Source: Burkholderiales bacterium Ga0077544
GTDB lineage: Bacteria > Pseudomonadota > Gammaproteobacteria > Burkholderiales > Burkholderiaceae_D
DNA: 64,000 nucleotides
Reading direction: 5' to 3'
NCBI GenBank assembly: GCA_001464355.1
Contig: LNEU01000026.1
Coordinates: 248,001 to 312,000, forward strand
Part shown: in pieces, positions 7,574-16,857 of the stretch
Numbering within the stretch: position 1 is the stretch's first letter
Layout: the number at the start of each line of letters is the position of its first letter
Notes under the pieces: generated by a model
Told to the model about the DNA's origin: nothing
The model's input: only the letters and a program-made list of their open reading frames with translations
The model's database searches: none
Translations under genes and position numbers: made by a program

Positions 7574-8992
7574 ATGAAATTGTACGAAACGCTGGCAGCC
7601 GAACTCGCGCAATCCATACAGGATGGCGTATTGCGGCTGGGCGATCGCCTCCCTTCCGTGCGAAAAGCCAGTTCCAGTCGTGAAGTCAGCCCATCGACCG
7701 TATTCCAGGCGTATTACTTATTGGAAGCACGCGGTCTGATACGCGCGCGCGAACGCTCGGGTTATTACGTGGCAATCGGTGCACAAACCTTGCCGCCAGA
7801 ACCGCAGCATTCGTCACAGCCGAATGAGGGCTCGGCAACTGTCGATATCAGCGAACTAGTATTTGAAGTGCTGGAATCGACCAAGATGCGCGATGTCGTG
7901 CCGCTTGGCTCCGCCTTCCCCAGCCCGCTTTTATTTCCGCTGCCGCGCCTCGCCAAAGTGATGGCATCGAGCGTGCAGCAACTCGATCCTTGGAGTTCGG
8001 TCGACGATCTGACGCCGGGCAACCCGCAATTGCGCCGGCAAATCGCGCTGCGCTATCTGGCAGACGGCTTGCATGTACAGCCGGATGAAATCGTCATCAC
8101 CAATGGCGCGCTCGAAGCCCTCAATCTTTGTTTGATGGCGGTCACGCGTCCGGGTGATGCCGTACTCGTTGAATCGCCGACGTTTTACGCCGCACTGCAA
8201 TCACTGGAGCGCAATGGCTTGCGCGCGATTGAAGTGCCAACACATCCGCGTGAAGGTATCGATTTAGCAGCATTGACACGTGTGCTGGAAAGACATCAAC
8301 CGCAAGCATGCTGGCTGATGACCAATTTCCAGAATCCGCTCGGCAGCCTGATGTCGGATGAAAAGAAGCGTGATCTGGTCGAATTACTGGCGCGCCATGA
8401 AATCCCTCTGATCGAAGACGATGTGTATGGCGAACTGTATTTCGGCAATAAACGGCCAGCACCGGCCAAAGCCTTCGATACCAAAGGTTTGGTAATGCAC
8501 TGCTCATCTTTTTCCAAATGTCTGGCGCCTGGTTATCGCGTCGGCTGGGCGGTGCCGGGACGTTACACCCGCGCTGTCGCACGCCATAAATTGACGACGA
8601 CGTTGGCGGCATCTGCGCCGGCACAAGCGGCACTTGCCGCGTATCTGGAAAAAGGCGGATACGATCGCCACCTGCGGCAGTTGCGCCATACGCTCGCGGT
8701 GCAGCAAACGCAATTCATGGAAGCGATCGCACGCTACTTTCCCGAAGGAACGCAGGCAACGCGACCGAAAGGCGGTTACTTCCTGTGGGTAGAACTACCG
8801 AATAATGTAGACGCATTGAACTTGCATGGACAGGCGCTGGCACTGGGCATCAGTATTGCGCCGGGACCGATTTTTTCTGCACATCACGGCTTTACGAATT
8901 GCATACGCCTGAATTACGGCCATACATGGGATGCGCGTACCGAAGCGGCGCTGGCAACCTTAGGGCAACTGGTCGCACAAAACGCGAGATGA
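7574..8992 (+). CDS. MocR-type regulator: GntR DNA-binding domain fused to PLP aminotransferase domain
   Basis: 472 residues. Residues 1-70 form a GntR winged helix (LAQSIQDGVLRLGDRLPSVR, SPSTVFQAYYLLEARG), followed by a fold-type I aminotransferase domain with the PLP lysine at about residue 315 (SSFSKCLAPGYRVGW). Length and order match MocR proteins such as E. coli YdcR. Such proteins usually sense PLP or amino compounds and act as regulators rather than enzymes. The start at 7574 is chosen because the domain begins directly there; upstream in-frame codons lie in the promoter. No Shine-Dalgarno is seen, consistent with a nearly leaderless message. Divergent from rnpB; its target is not evident locally. 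Confidence 0.93.
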   Translation: MKLYETLAAELAQSIQDGVLRLGDRLPSVRKASSSREVSPSTVFQAYYLLEARGLIRARERSGYYVAIGAQTLPPEPQHSSQPNEGSATVDISELVFEVLESTKMRDVVPLGSAFPSPLLFPLPRLAKVMASSVQQLDPWSSVDDLTPGNPQLRRQIALRYLADGLHVQPDEIVITNGALEALNLCLMAVTRPGDAVLVESPTFYAALQSLERNGLRAIEVPTHPREGIDLAALTRVLERHQPQACWLMTNFQNPLGSLMSDEKKRDLVELLARHEIPLIEDDVYGELYFGNKRPAPAKAFDTKGLVMHCSSFSKCLAPGYRVGWAVPGRYTRAVARHKLTTTLAASAPAQAALAAYLEKGGYDRHLRQLRHTLAVQQTQFMEAIARYFPEGTQATRPKGGYFLWVELPNNVDALNLHGQALALGISIAPGPIFSAHHGFTNCIRLNYGHTWDARTEAALATLGQLVAQNAR

Positions 8993-9264
8993 TTTGATGT
9001 GCCTGATGTTGCCATCTCAATCACAAAATCCATCTTCAAATCTGCAGATTCTTCAAACTGCTATGGTTTTTTATCCGGCTTCTGATGCTGGATAAAGCGC
9101 CGGACTGCGCTTACCCTTGCAGTATCATTGCTGAAGCTGCGATTTGAGTTGTAAGACTAAGCGGCAATTCATTGCCTCCACAGTGAATAATCCCGATCGC
9201 GTTCACAAGTTTATTTGCCGGATCATTAACACTGCTGGCAACGTTTGCCACGAGGCCATAAAAA

Positions 9265-10005
9265 ATGAGTGAGCCATTCACCATGCGTACCAACCGCTAC
9301 ACGCTTGCCAGAGTCATGTTCGTCGCTGGCATCGCGAGCCTCCTCTTCAGTAGCAAATTTGCCCGCGCTGAAGAGGGTAAAGTTCATGACACCATCGCGC
9401 AGCGCGTCGCCGCTTGCGTGGTCTGTCACGGCAAGGAAGGTCGCGCCGGCAGCGATGGTTACTATCCGCGCATCGCTGGCAAACCTGCTGGCTATCTATA
9501 CAACCAGCTGATCAATTTTCGCGATGGCAAGCGTACATATCCAGTCATGACAGCGATGCTGGAAAATATGTCGGATGACTATCTGCGCGAGATTGCACAA
9601 TATTTTTCCGATCAGCATCCGCCATATCCTGAGCCACAACCAACGCAATCCACTCCCGCCGAGCGAGAACGCGGACGCGTATTGGTACATGACGGTGACA
9701 AGGCAAAGGGAATTCCGGCTTGCGTAGCCTGCCATGGCGCAAAGATGACCGGTATTGCACCGGCAATTCCCGGGCTGATCGGCTTGCCCCGCGATTATTT
9801 ACTCGGTCAGATAGGCGCCTGGAAAATCGGCACACGCAAAGCAGCCACGCCAGACTGCATGGCGCACATCGTGCAAAAAATGGACGCCGCCGACATCAGT
9901 GCCGTGACCGCGTGGTTATCAGAACAACGCGTGCCGGCAGATGCATCGCCAGCACCTGCACTAAAGGTCAAGCTACCGCTGGAATGCGGCAAGCTGTCGC
10001 CTTGA
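9265..10005 (+). CDS. Dihaem cytochrome c, c4-like
   Basis: 246 residues: a signal peptide (cleavage near FARAEE, residues 33-36) and two haem-binding CxxCH sites at residues 51-55 (CVVCH) and 153-157 (CVACH), one per half. Distal methionines (PVMTAM, KMTG) are available as axial ligands. The layout is that of the periplasmic cytochrome c4/c553 family, which carries electrons to terminal oxidases. An internal ATG seven codons in is an alternative start that would shorten the leader. The trihaem cytochrome gene follows 63 bases later, so the two probably form one electron-transfer unit. Confidence 0.92.
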   Translation: MSEPFTMRTNRYTLARVMFVAGIASLLFSSKFARAEEGKVHDTIAQRVAACVVCHGKEGRAGSDGYYPRIAGKPAGYLYNQLINFRDGKRTYPVMTAMLENMSDDYLREIAQYFSDQHPPYPEPQPTQSTPAERERGRVLVHDGDKAKGIPACVACHGAKMTGIAPAIPGLIGLPRDYLLGQIGAWKIGTRKAATPDCMAHIVQKMDAADISAVTAWLSEQRVPADASPAPALKVKLPLECGKLSP

Positions 10006-10068
10006 GTTGGATCGCAAACTCATGCGATCCAGTCGTACCGAAGTAAGCAAAGAAAAAAGACCAAGCAG

Positions 10069-11361
10069 ATGATGAAACGAAAAATCTTGTGGAGCATTCT
10101 TGCGCTGTTGCTGGCATCCATTGCCGTGGCCGTGATCTGGCTAGTGCTGGCAAATCGCAATCCAGATCTTGATCAAACTTCAATTCCGCCGACCAATCCA
10201 GCAGAGCAAATCAAGCAAGGTGAATACCTCGCTCGAGTGGGCAACTGCATGAGCTGCCACACCGCGCGCGGTGGCGAACAATATGCCGGCGGTCGTGCGG
10301 TACCTACACCTTTCGGCAATATCTACACGTCGAACCTGACGCCGGATGCAGAAACCGGCATAGGCAAATGGAACAATGCCGATTTTTGGCAAGCGATGCA
10401 TAACGGCAAATCGAAAGATGGCAGCCTGCTCTACCCCGCCTTCCCGTACACCAACTACACCAAGGTGACGCGCGCTGATTCGGATGCGATCTTCGCTTAT
10501 CTGCAAACCCTGCCAGCTGTTACGCAAAAAAATATCGCGCCAGAACTGCGCTTCCCCTACGACAACCGCGCACTCCTGTATGTGTGGCGTGCCTTGTACT
10601 TCCGCCCCGGCCAATATGCAAACGACGACAAGCAGTCTGTGGAATGGAATCGCGGCGCTTATCTGGCACAAGGTTTGGGACATTGCAGCGCCTGTCACTC
10701 GCCACGCGATTCTTTCGGCGGCACGGATCTGAAAGCTGAACTCGGCGGCGGCATGATCCCCGTCTTGAACTGGTATGCACCGCCGTTGAATAGCGACAAG
10801 GAAAACGGTTTAGGCAATTGGGAAGCAGCACATCTTGCCGCTTTCCTGAAAACCGGCGTCGCACCAAATCGCTCCGTCAGCGGACCTATGGCGGAAGTGG
10901 TTGCAGACAGCTTGCAACATATGAGTGATGCAGACGTCAATGCATTGAGCGCTTATTTAAAATCATTGCCGCAACAAATCCCAGCACCAAAAGCTGCGGT
11001 CGAAAACATCCGTCCCGAAGATAAAAAAGCGATGATCACTGCGGGTGCCAAGCTTTATGAAAATCAATGTGCAAGCTGCCATCAGGCCTCGGGCAAAGGT
11101 GTGCCCTCCGTTTATCCGGCATTGGCCGGTAGTACAGCGATCAACACGCCGATTACGACCAACGCAATCAGGATGGTCTTGCATGGCGGCTACGCTCCTA
11201 GTACAGTCGGGAACCCGCGTCCTTATGGCATGCCGCCATTCGGGCAAGCCATGTCGGATGAAGAAGTCGCAAACGTACTGACCTATGTAAGAAATTCATG
11301 GGGCAATCAGGGCAATGCCGTTTCATCCAACGACGTTAACCGCTATCGCTCGCGCCATTAA
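10069..11361 (+). CDS. Membrane-anchored trihaem cytochrome c (alcohol/gluconate dehydrogenase cytochrome-subunit type)
   Basis: 430 residues with an N-terminal membrane anchor (residues 7-28) and three CxxCH haem sites at 60-64 (CMSCH), 206-210 (CSACH) and 334-338 (CASCH). Sequence context such as NLTPDAETGIGKW and a late GMPPFGQAMSDEEVANVLTY is typical of the cytochrome subunit of membrane-bound quinoprotein or flavoprotein dehydrogenases. No catalytic dehydrogenase subunit is encoded nearby, so its partner is elsewhere or it serves several. It may be co-transcribed with the upstream dihaem cytochrome and the downstream TM2 gene. Confidence 0.92.
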   Translation: MMKRKILWSILALLLASIAVAVIWLVLANRNPDLDQTSIPPTNPAEQIKQGEYLARVGNCMSCHTARGGEQYAGGRAVPTPFGNIYTSNLTPDAETGIGKWNNADFWQAMHNGKSKDGSLLYPAFPYTNYTKVTRADSDAIFAYLQTLPAVTQKNIAPELRFPYDNRALLYVWRALYFRPGQYANDDKQSVEWNRGAYLAQGLGHCSACHSPRDSFGGTDLKAELGGGMIPVLNWYAPPLNSDKENGLGNWEAAHLAAFLKTGVAPNRSVSGPMAEVVADSLQHMSDADVNALSAYLKSLPQQIPAPKAAVENIRPEDKKAMITAGAKLYENQCASCHQASGKGVPSVYPALAGSTAINTPITTNAIRMVLHGGYAPSTVGNPRPYGMPPFGQAMSDEEVANVLTYVRNSWGNQGNAVSSNDVNRYRSRH

Positions 11362-11362
11362 T

Positions 11363-11797
11363 ATGAATCAAACCATTGCAACAAAACACAAGAACAAAAC
11401 ACTCACCGCACTACTGGCTGTTTTTCTGGGCGGGGTCGGCGCCCATCGCTTTTACTTGTATGGTTCCAAAGATTTTTTGGCGTGGAATTATGTGATGGCA
11501 TTCATTCTGTTTGCATCTGCAGTATTCCTCGCGCAGTCGCCGCATACACTGATGATCAGCATTATTGCACTGTTCCCGGTGTCGATTTTCGCCGGCTGGA
11601 TAGAAGCCATCGTCACAGGCTTAACACCGGATGCAAAATGGGATGCAAAGCACAACGCACGGTCACAGAAAAAATCGGCATCTGGCTGGCCACTGATCGT
11701 ATTGCTGGTACTGACGTTTGCCTTGGGCTTCACGACCTTTATCTTTTGCGTCGCGCGCGCCACCGATTTATTTCTGACGGGTGGCGCTTTCGGCTGA
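11363..11797 (+). CDS. TM2-domain membrane protein
   Basis: 144 residues starting one base after the cytochrome stop codon. A TM2 domain is visible: KTLTALLAVFLGGVGAHRFYLY, the hallmark paired helices with the GxxGxHRFYLG-type turn, followed by two further hydrophobic helices (residues about 40-75 and 108-135). The function of the family is unknown. No ribosome binding site is visible, so translation is probably coupled to the upstream cytochrome gene, which hints at a role in the same membrane process. Confidence 0.85.
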   Translation: MNQTIATKHKNKTLTALLAVFLGGVGAHRFYLYGSKDFLAWNYVMAFILFASAVFLAQSPHTLMISIIALFPVSIFAGWIEAIVTGLTPDAKWDAKHNARSQKKSASGWPLIVLLVLTFALGFTTFIFCVARATDLFLTGGAFG

Positions 11798-11812
11798 ACG
11801 CCGTTTCAGCCG
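11791..11812. terminator. Hairpin between convergent TM2 and lrgB genes
   Basis: CGGCTGAA (11791-11798) pairs with TTCAGCCG (11805-11812). It overlaps the TM2 stop codon and sits in the 18-base gap to the convergent lrgB stop. No strong U-tract follows, so efficiency is uncertain. Confidence 0.5.
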
Positions 11813-11815
11813 GCT

Positions 11816-12541
11816 CTAAAAGTAGCCCAGCAGTTTCAGCACCAACGGCAATAGTAAGGCGGTGAGGATGCCGGACATCCCCATCGCCAAACCGGAAAAT
11901 GCCCCCATCTCCTGACTGACCTGAAACGCGCGTGCGGTTCCCACGCCATGCGCCGTTGCACCCAACGCAAAACCGCAAGTCAGGTCATCGTCTATCTTCA
12001 TCCACTTGAACACATAGTGCGCGATGCCCGCGCCGAAGATGCCGGTCAACATGACCATCACTGCCGTCAGCGTCGGCAAACCGCCGATTTTTTCCGTGAT
12101 GCCCATCGCAATTGGAATCGTCACCGACTTCGGCGCCATCGACAATATCGTCAGTGGCGATGCGCCCAGCATCCATGCCACGCACATTGCACACGTGATC
12201 GCGGCAGCGCCCCCGATCAAAGAGCCTGCCAGCAAGGCAAACCAGTTGCACTTCAATTTTTCTATTTGCTGATAAAGGGGTATGGCCAGCGCGACCGTCA
12301 CCGGCCCCAGCAGAAAATGAACAAACTGAGCACCATCGAAATAGACCTTGTAAGGCGTGTCGCTGATATACAAAACAAGTACCAGCAGCGCGACTGAAAT
12401 CGCGACCGGATTGGCCAAAGGACTGCGGTCTGTCCTCTCATAAATCCAGGTTGCAGTCCGATATGCAAGCAAGGTCGCCGTCAGCCACAATAGCGGCGAA
12501 CCGGCTAGGTACACCCAAACCGTATTCAGATGCGGCATCAT
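11816..12541 (-). CDS. lrgB: LrgB/CidB-family membrane protein
   Basis: 241 residues with about seven hydrophobic helices. Conserved LrgB segments are present: FLLGPVTVALAIPLY, SMAPKSVTIPIAMGITEKIGG, and ATAHGVGTARAF with MGAFSGLAMGMSG near the end. LrgB works with LrgA as a membrane pair affecting murein hydrolase activity or as a metabolite (pyruvate/glycolate-type) carrier, depending on the organism. The start overlaps the lrgA stop by four bases, so the two are translationally coupled. Confidence 0.93.
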   Translation of the reverse strand: MMPHLNTVWVYLAGSPLLWLTATLLAYRTATWIYERTDRSPLANPVAISVALLVLVLYISDTPYKVYFDGAQFVHFLLGPVTVALAIPLYQQIEKLKCNWFALLAGSLIGGAAAITCAMCVAWMLGASPLTILSMAPKSVTIPIAMGITEKIGGLPTLTAVMVMLTGIFGAGIAHYVFKWMKIDDDLTCGFALGATAHGVGTARAFQVSQEMGAFSGLAMGMSGILTALLLPLVLKLLGYF

Positions 12542-12882
12542 TTTGCACCCCGGCTTTTGAGCTTGTTGACAACGAAAGCAGTGACCACGATGGACACTAA
12601 GGTGCTAACTACCAGCGCGACCACAATCGGCAACCATTCATCAGCTATCCTGTGCATGTGTACACTGATGCCGACACCAGCTGGCACAAACAGCAAGGCC
12701 ATGTGCGCCAGCAATTGCGATGTCGTCGGCGCCAGTTGCGCCGCCACATTCTTTTTCCAGATCAGATAAACCAGCAGCAAGAGCATGCCTATGACCGGAC
12801 CTGGCACCGGCAATGACAGGATATAAACCAGACCTTCGCCCATGGTCTGAAAGATGAGCAGGATGAGCAGTGTGTTGAGCAT
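12538..12882 (-). CDS. lrgA: LrgA/CidA-family holin-like protein
   Basis: 114 residues, four predicted membrane helices, with LPVPGPVIGMLLLL and LFVPAGVGISVHMHRI as family signatures. It is the upstream partner of lrgB in a two-gene operon. No regulator gene is adjacent; the 200-base upstream region shows no motif I can name. Confidence 0.93.
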   Translation of the reverse strand: MLNTLLILLIFQTMGEGLVYILSLPVPGPVIGMLLLLVYLIWKKNVAAQLAPTTSQLLAHMALLFVPAGVGISVHMHRIADEWLPIVVALVVSTLVSIVVTAFVVNKLKSRGAK

Positions 12883-13085
12883 GGCGGAACCCAGATTAGG
12901 AGAAGAAGCTGCATGACGATATACACGCAGACATCAGAGCATGAATATAGCTGCCTGAATGACCTGCATATCGTATCAGTCGCCGATAGAAATCGCGGCG
13001 CAGATTGGATGAAATCTTTTCAGCGAAATGTCTTCCGGTGTTTATGCAAAAACGCATACCAAGCTACATCCCTCCCCCGCTTTAG

Positions 13086-13778
13086 CTATCTGGTGTAGCT
13101 ATCATCATCCAGCAGCATGTCTTCAAAAAAAGCACCAAACGGCTTTTCAGGATGACGGATGTGGATTTCCAGTATCCAGCGCATCGCCGACGGTGGCAGA
13201 TCGTAATCGGCCAATGAGCCGGTGTGGAGAGCTGCATGCGGAAAGTCAGATACCCGATGGCCCGGCAAATCGAAGTTCAATTCCCAGCCCATGCTTTTGG
13301 CTTGCTGGTCAGCGTAACGATACAGGTCCTGCCCGCTTGATTTTTCTGCCTGCCACAAGGTACGCACATCATGAAATAGCGCTTCTGCATCGGCAGCGCA
13401 ACGTGCATATTCTTCATTGCTGCCTACCGTGAAAGAAGCGCCACCATCGCCTTCCCATGCCTGGAAACGTGGTGCCATGTCGATGAAAAAAATATCGTTT
13501 TCTTTCAAAACTATGCCGGGTTCGGATGCCTGCTTCATCGCTTTCATCGTATTGCTGCCGAAGCGTACGCGTGTTGGATGCCAGGTCAGATCCAGACCGG
13601 ACGCAATCAGGGTACGCTTTGCCATATCGACCGCATCTTCTTCCAGCATGCCGGGCTGGACCAGCGCAGCAATCGTGCGTATCGCTTCGCGAGTTGCAGC
13701 TCTCGCCTGCAACATGCCATCTACCGAAAAAGCCGGGCCTACGCGCTCAGGAAGATTCAATACAGATTCATTCATCAT
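13086..13778 (-). CDS. M24-family (creatinase/aminopeptidase P fold) metallopeptidase
   Basis: 230 residues, shorter than full aminopeptidase P and lacking its N-terminal domain. Pita-bread-fold elements are visible: RFGSNTMK, DIFFIDMAPRFQAWEGDGGASFTVG with metal aspartates, GHRVSDFPHAALHTG and a late MRWILEIHIRHPEK with a metal Glu. The substrate is unknown. GGAGAG precedes the tandem ATG codons at a good distance. Divergent from the GlxA-type regulator about 240 bases away. Confidence 0.85.
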   Translation of the reverse strand: MMNESVLNLPERVGPAFSVDGMLQARAATREAIRTIAALVQPGMLEEDAVDMAKRTLIASGLDLTWHPTRVRFGSNTMKAMKQASEPGIVLKENDIFFIDMAPRFQAWEGDGGASFTVGSNEEYARCAADAEALFHDVRTLWQAEKSSGQDLYRYADQQAKSMGWELNFDLPGHRVSDFPHAALHTGSLADYDLPPSAMRWILEIHIRHPEKPFGAFFEDMLLDDDSYTR

Positions 13779-13908
13779 TCACTCTCCACATTTAAATGAA
13801 GGCGAGATGCCTTCAGGTCTTGGGATAAATTATGGTGAACAAGCGCAGGCAACCATAGCGTCGCATGGCGCTGCAAACTGACAACGATGGTGGAAATTCT
13901 GCCAAAGC

Positions 13909-13938
13909 ACTGTGTATTGCTGACGCTACGCACACAGT
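13909..13938. promoter_or_regulatory. Inverted repeat in the M24/glxA divergent intergenic region
   Basis: ACTGTGT (13909-13915) and ACACAGT (13932-13938) separated by 16 bases, about 80 bases upstream of the GlxA-type regulator. A possible operator or a weak hairpin; function not shown. Confidence 0.3.
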
Positions 13939-14017
13939 TATCTATATCCTGAACGCTTTATGCATGTATCAATGAACGCGTCCAGATTCAATTCACATCA
14001 GACAGCAAGGAACAATC

Positions 14018-14986
14018 GTGCCCACAGTTGCAATACTCGTTTCCCCCGGTGTACAGGCACTCGATGTGTCGGGACCGATGGATGTTTTCGCGGAAGCGAA
14101 TCGCTTTTTGCCGCGCGAACAACACTATCAACTCGAAGTGTTGGGCACAGAACGCGGGGTTATCCGCTGTTCAAACGGTTTGTCCATCATGGCGCACCGG
14201 CATTACAGCGAAGTCACAGAATCCTTTGATTTGATTCTGGTAGCAGGCGGCCCTGAGTTACCACGCATGCCGCGCGATGAAAAATTGCTGAGCTGGTTAC
14301 GCGATACCGCAACGCGTTCGGACAAATTCGGTTCAATCTGCAACGGCGCATTTTTATTGGGGCATGCCGGCCTGCTCGACGACAAGCAAGTCACCACACA
14401 CTGGAACGATGCGCCCGCGTTGGCGGTGATGTTCCCGAAAATCAAAGTCGATGCCGATCGCATCTTTCTGCAAGACGGCAATTTGTACACCTCGGCCGGC
14501 GTGACTGCAGGCATCGATCTGTCACTTTATTTATTGTCGGGTGATGCCGGCCCCGAAGTGTCATTGAATGTGGCGAAGCGGCTGGTGGTCTTCATGCAGC
14601 GGCGTGGCGGGCAATCGCAGTTCAGTCCTTACCTGACACCGTATGTCGAAGAAACCTCGCCAGCCAGCATTGCGCAGCAATACGTATTGGCGCATCTGGC
14701 GGAAGAACTGAATGTCGAACATTTGGCGACTGTAGTGGCCATGAGTCCGCGCAATTTCGCACGCGTGTTTGTGCGCGACACCAAAATTACGCCAGCAGAT
14801 TTTATTGAAAGCGCGCGACTGGATGCGGCACGAGCATTATTGGAAGCGACCAGTGATCCCTTGAAGCGCGTCGCCTATCGCTGCGGCTTCAGCAATGCGA
14901 ATCAAATGCGGCAGGTATTCGTGAAACGACTGGGCGTCACAGCGATGCAATATCGTGCCAACTTCGCGGGATTTCAAAAGGACTGA
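14018..14986 (+). CDS. GlxA-type regulator: DJ-1/PfpI domain plus AraC HTH (copy 1)
   Basis: 322 residues starting with GTG. Residues 1-180 form a DJ-1/PfpI-like glutamine-amidotransferase fold (VSPGVQALDVSGPMDVFAEA, the nucleophile-elbow-like SICNGAFLLG, AGVTAGIDLSLYL). Residues about 215-320 form an AraC/XylS double helix-turn-helix (LNVEHLATVVAMSPRNFARVF, VAYRCGFSNANQMRQVFVKRLG). This family usually activates catabolic genes for small amino or organic acid compounds. It lies upstream of the formyl-CoA transferase gene on the same strand, separated by 460 bases. A paralogue follows that gene. Confidence 0.92.
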   Translation: MPTVAILVSPGVQALDVSGPMDVFAEANRFLPREQHYQLEVLGTERGVIRCSNGLSIMAHRHYSEVTESFDLILVAGGPELPRMPRDEKLLSWLRDTATRSDKFGSICNGAFLLGHAGLLDDKQVTTHWNDAPALAVMFPKIKVDADRIFLQDGNLYTSAGVTAGIDLSLYLLSGDAGPEVSLNVAKRLVVFMQRRGGQSQFSPYLTPYVEETSPASIAQQYVLAHLAEELNVEHLATVVAMSPRNFARVFVRDTKITPADFIESARLDAARALLEATSDPLKRVAYRCGFSNANQMRQVFVKRLGVTAMQYRANFAGFQKD

Positions 14987-15446
14987 GTAACCGCTTTATT
15001 TAATTTCCTGCTTAGCAGCCTTCTCGTTTTTCGAGCACCTTCTTCTTTGTATTTGCGATCAAAATTTCAAACTGATCGCACACTCTTCCTGTCATTTTTC
15101 GGTAATTCCATCATTTGACGTCATGGCCGTTGCATGCTTTCTGTCTGATTAAAGCCACTCATTCCATTGTCCGTTTAAAGAAATTTAAGCAAATTCAGAC
15201 ATGCACACGTACATGCACTGACGCTTCTGTGACGATGCCAGCCAAGTCAAAAATAGACGTGGAAATGACAAAAAAGCCTAGGCAGAATCATTCCGAACCT
15301 GCTGAAAACGGCCTTGCGGTGGCCACGCAATGTTGTTGGAAGTGGGTGACATTTCTGCCGCAAAAAAGCTGTTTCAAATATTTTCAGTCTAGCTGAAGAC
15401 AGCCAAATACGGACATAGCTAACGAAGAAACGAAGGAACATCAATC
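14987..15446. other. Long intergenic/leader region upstream of the formyl-CoA transferase gene
   Basis: 460 bases with no convincing coding frame. It contains the inverted repeat TGCGATC (15054-15060) and GATCGCA (15074-15080) and AT-rich tracts near 15360-15390. It probably holds the promoter and control sites of the CoA-transferase gene and the end of the regulator transcript. The length is unusual for this compact window. Confidence 0.5.
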
Positions 15447-16697
15447 ATGAGCAAAGCATTAGACGGCATCAAGATTATCGATTTCACCCACGTGCAAGCC
15501 GGCCCGTCCTGCACACAGCAACTAGCTTGGTTCGGCGCCGACGTCACCAAGGTTGAACGTCCAGGTTCTGGCGATGCAACGCGCACCTCGCTGCAGGATA
15601 TCCCTGGTGCTGACGCGCTGTACTTCACCATGTTGAACTGCAATAAAAAATCACTGACGCTGGACACAAAGAAGCCAGAAGGCAAGGAAGTGCTGGAGAA
15701 GTTGATCAAGCAATCCGACATCATGGTCGAGAACTTTGCGCCGGGCGCACTCGATCGCATGGGCTTCACTTGGGAAACCATTCAGAAACTGAATCCTCGT
15801 TTGATTTTGGCTTCAGTCAAAGGCTTCAACGATGGTCACTTTTATGAAGACTTGAAAGTCTATGACAACGTTGCGCAGGCAGCGGGCGGCGCAGCCAGCA
15901 CTACCGGTTTCTGGGACGGCCCGCCAACAGTCAGCGGCGCGGCACTTGGCGACAGCAATACCGGCATGCATTTGACAATCGGCATTCTGGCCGCATTGCA
16001 GCAACGTCACACCACTGGCCTCGGTCAAAAAGTAGCGGTGTCGATGCAAGATGCCGTGCTGAATCTGTGCCGCGTCAAACTACGTGATCAACAACGTCTG
16101 GATCGCACCGGCGTGCTGGAAGAATATCCGCAGTATCCACACGGCACCTTCACTGATGTCGTACCACGCGGCGGTAACGCCGGCGGTGGCGGCAATCCGG
16201 GCTGGATCCTGAAATGCAAAGGTTGGGAAAAAGATCCGAATGCGTACATCTACTTCACGATTCAAGGCACCGCATGGCCACAAACCTGCCGCGCCATCAA
16301 CAAGGAAGAATGGATAGACGATCCTGCCTACATGACAGCGCGCGCACGTCAGGACAAGATTTTCGACATCTTTGCGTACATCGAAACATGGCTGCAAGAC
16401 AAAGACAAATTCGAAGCGATTGAAATCTTCCGTAAATTCGACATCCCATGCGGCCCGGTATTATCGATGAAGGAAATCGCCAACGATCCATCTTTGCGTA
16501 GAAGCGAAACCATTGTTGAAGTCGATCACAAGGTACGCGGCAAATACCTGACTGTCGGCAGCCCAATCAAGATGTCCGCCAACAAAGTGGAAATCACACA
16601 GTCGCCATTGCTGGGTGAACATACCGATGAAGTCCTGGCCAAGCTCGGTTACAACGCGCAGCAAATTGCAGCCTTGCACGCAGCAGAAGCAGTTTAA
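15447..16697 (+). CDS. Formyl-CoA:oxalate CoA-transferase homologue (class III CoA transferase)
   Basis: 416 residues closely resembling Oxalobacter formigenes Frc as I remember it (428 residues). Catalytic Asp169 falls at the same number, in [11 protein letters not shown], and the flexible glycine loop is at residues 246-249 (NAGGGGNPG). Frc moves CoA from formyl-CoA to oxalate. Two departures: the Trp48 that lines the Frc active site is replaced (TRTSLQD here against a TRGWLQD-type sequence), and the segment before the glycine loop is about a dozen residues shorter. No oxalyl-CoA decarboxylase gene is adjacent. The acceptor acid may therefore differ from oxalate. GAAGGAACATCAATC precedes the ATG, and a strong terminator follows. 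Confidence 0.85.
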   Translation: MSKALDGIKIIDFTHVQAGPSCTQQLAWFGADVTKVERPGSGDATRTSLQDIPGADALYFTMLNCNKKSLTLDTKKPEGKEVLEKLIKQSDIMVENFAPGALDRMGFTWETIQKLNPRLILASVKGFNDGHFYEDLKVYDNVAQAAGGAASTTGFWDGPPTVSGAALGDSNTGMHLTIGILAALQQRHTTGLGQKVAVSMQDAVLNLCRVKLRDQQRLDRTGVLEEYPQYPHGTFTDVVPRGGNAGGGGNPGWILKCKGWEKDPNAYIYFTIQGTAWPQTCRAINKEEWIDDPAYMTARARQDKIFDIFAYIETWLQDKDKFEAIEIFRKFDIPCGPVLSMKEIANDPSLRRSETIVEVDHKVRGKYLTVGSPIKMSANKVEITQSPLLGEHTDEVLAKLGYNAQQIAALHAAEAV

Positions 16698-16720
16698 TGC
16701 TGGTGTAACTCTGGTTTTGA

Positions 16721-16750
16721 AAAGAGCGCCGGATGGCGCTCTTTTATTTA
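16721..16750 (+). terminator. Rho-independent terminator after the CoA-transferase gene
   Basis: AAAGAGCGCC, loop GGAT, GGCGCTCTTT, then a T-rich tail: a perfect ten-pair stem starting 24 bases after the stop codon. Confidence 0.95.
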
Positions 16751-16857
16751 CACCGCTGCATTTGCTATCTCCATCACAATTCCTCTATGACGCACAACTT
16801 GATATGATCGATGCACAATTCAATCTGTATTCATCGCCATCACGGCCCATATCATCC

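Noticed and set aside
7217-7577. Open frames overlapping 7217-7432 and 7395-7577 on the plus strand
   Set aside because: They lie across the RNase P RNA gene (minus strand) and its promoter; the base pattern is fully explained by rnpB.
15115-15396. A 93-codon frame in the long leader before the CoA-transferase gene
   Set aside because: No ribosome binding site, no family, composition like non-coding DNA.
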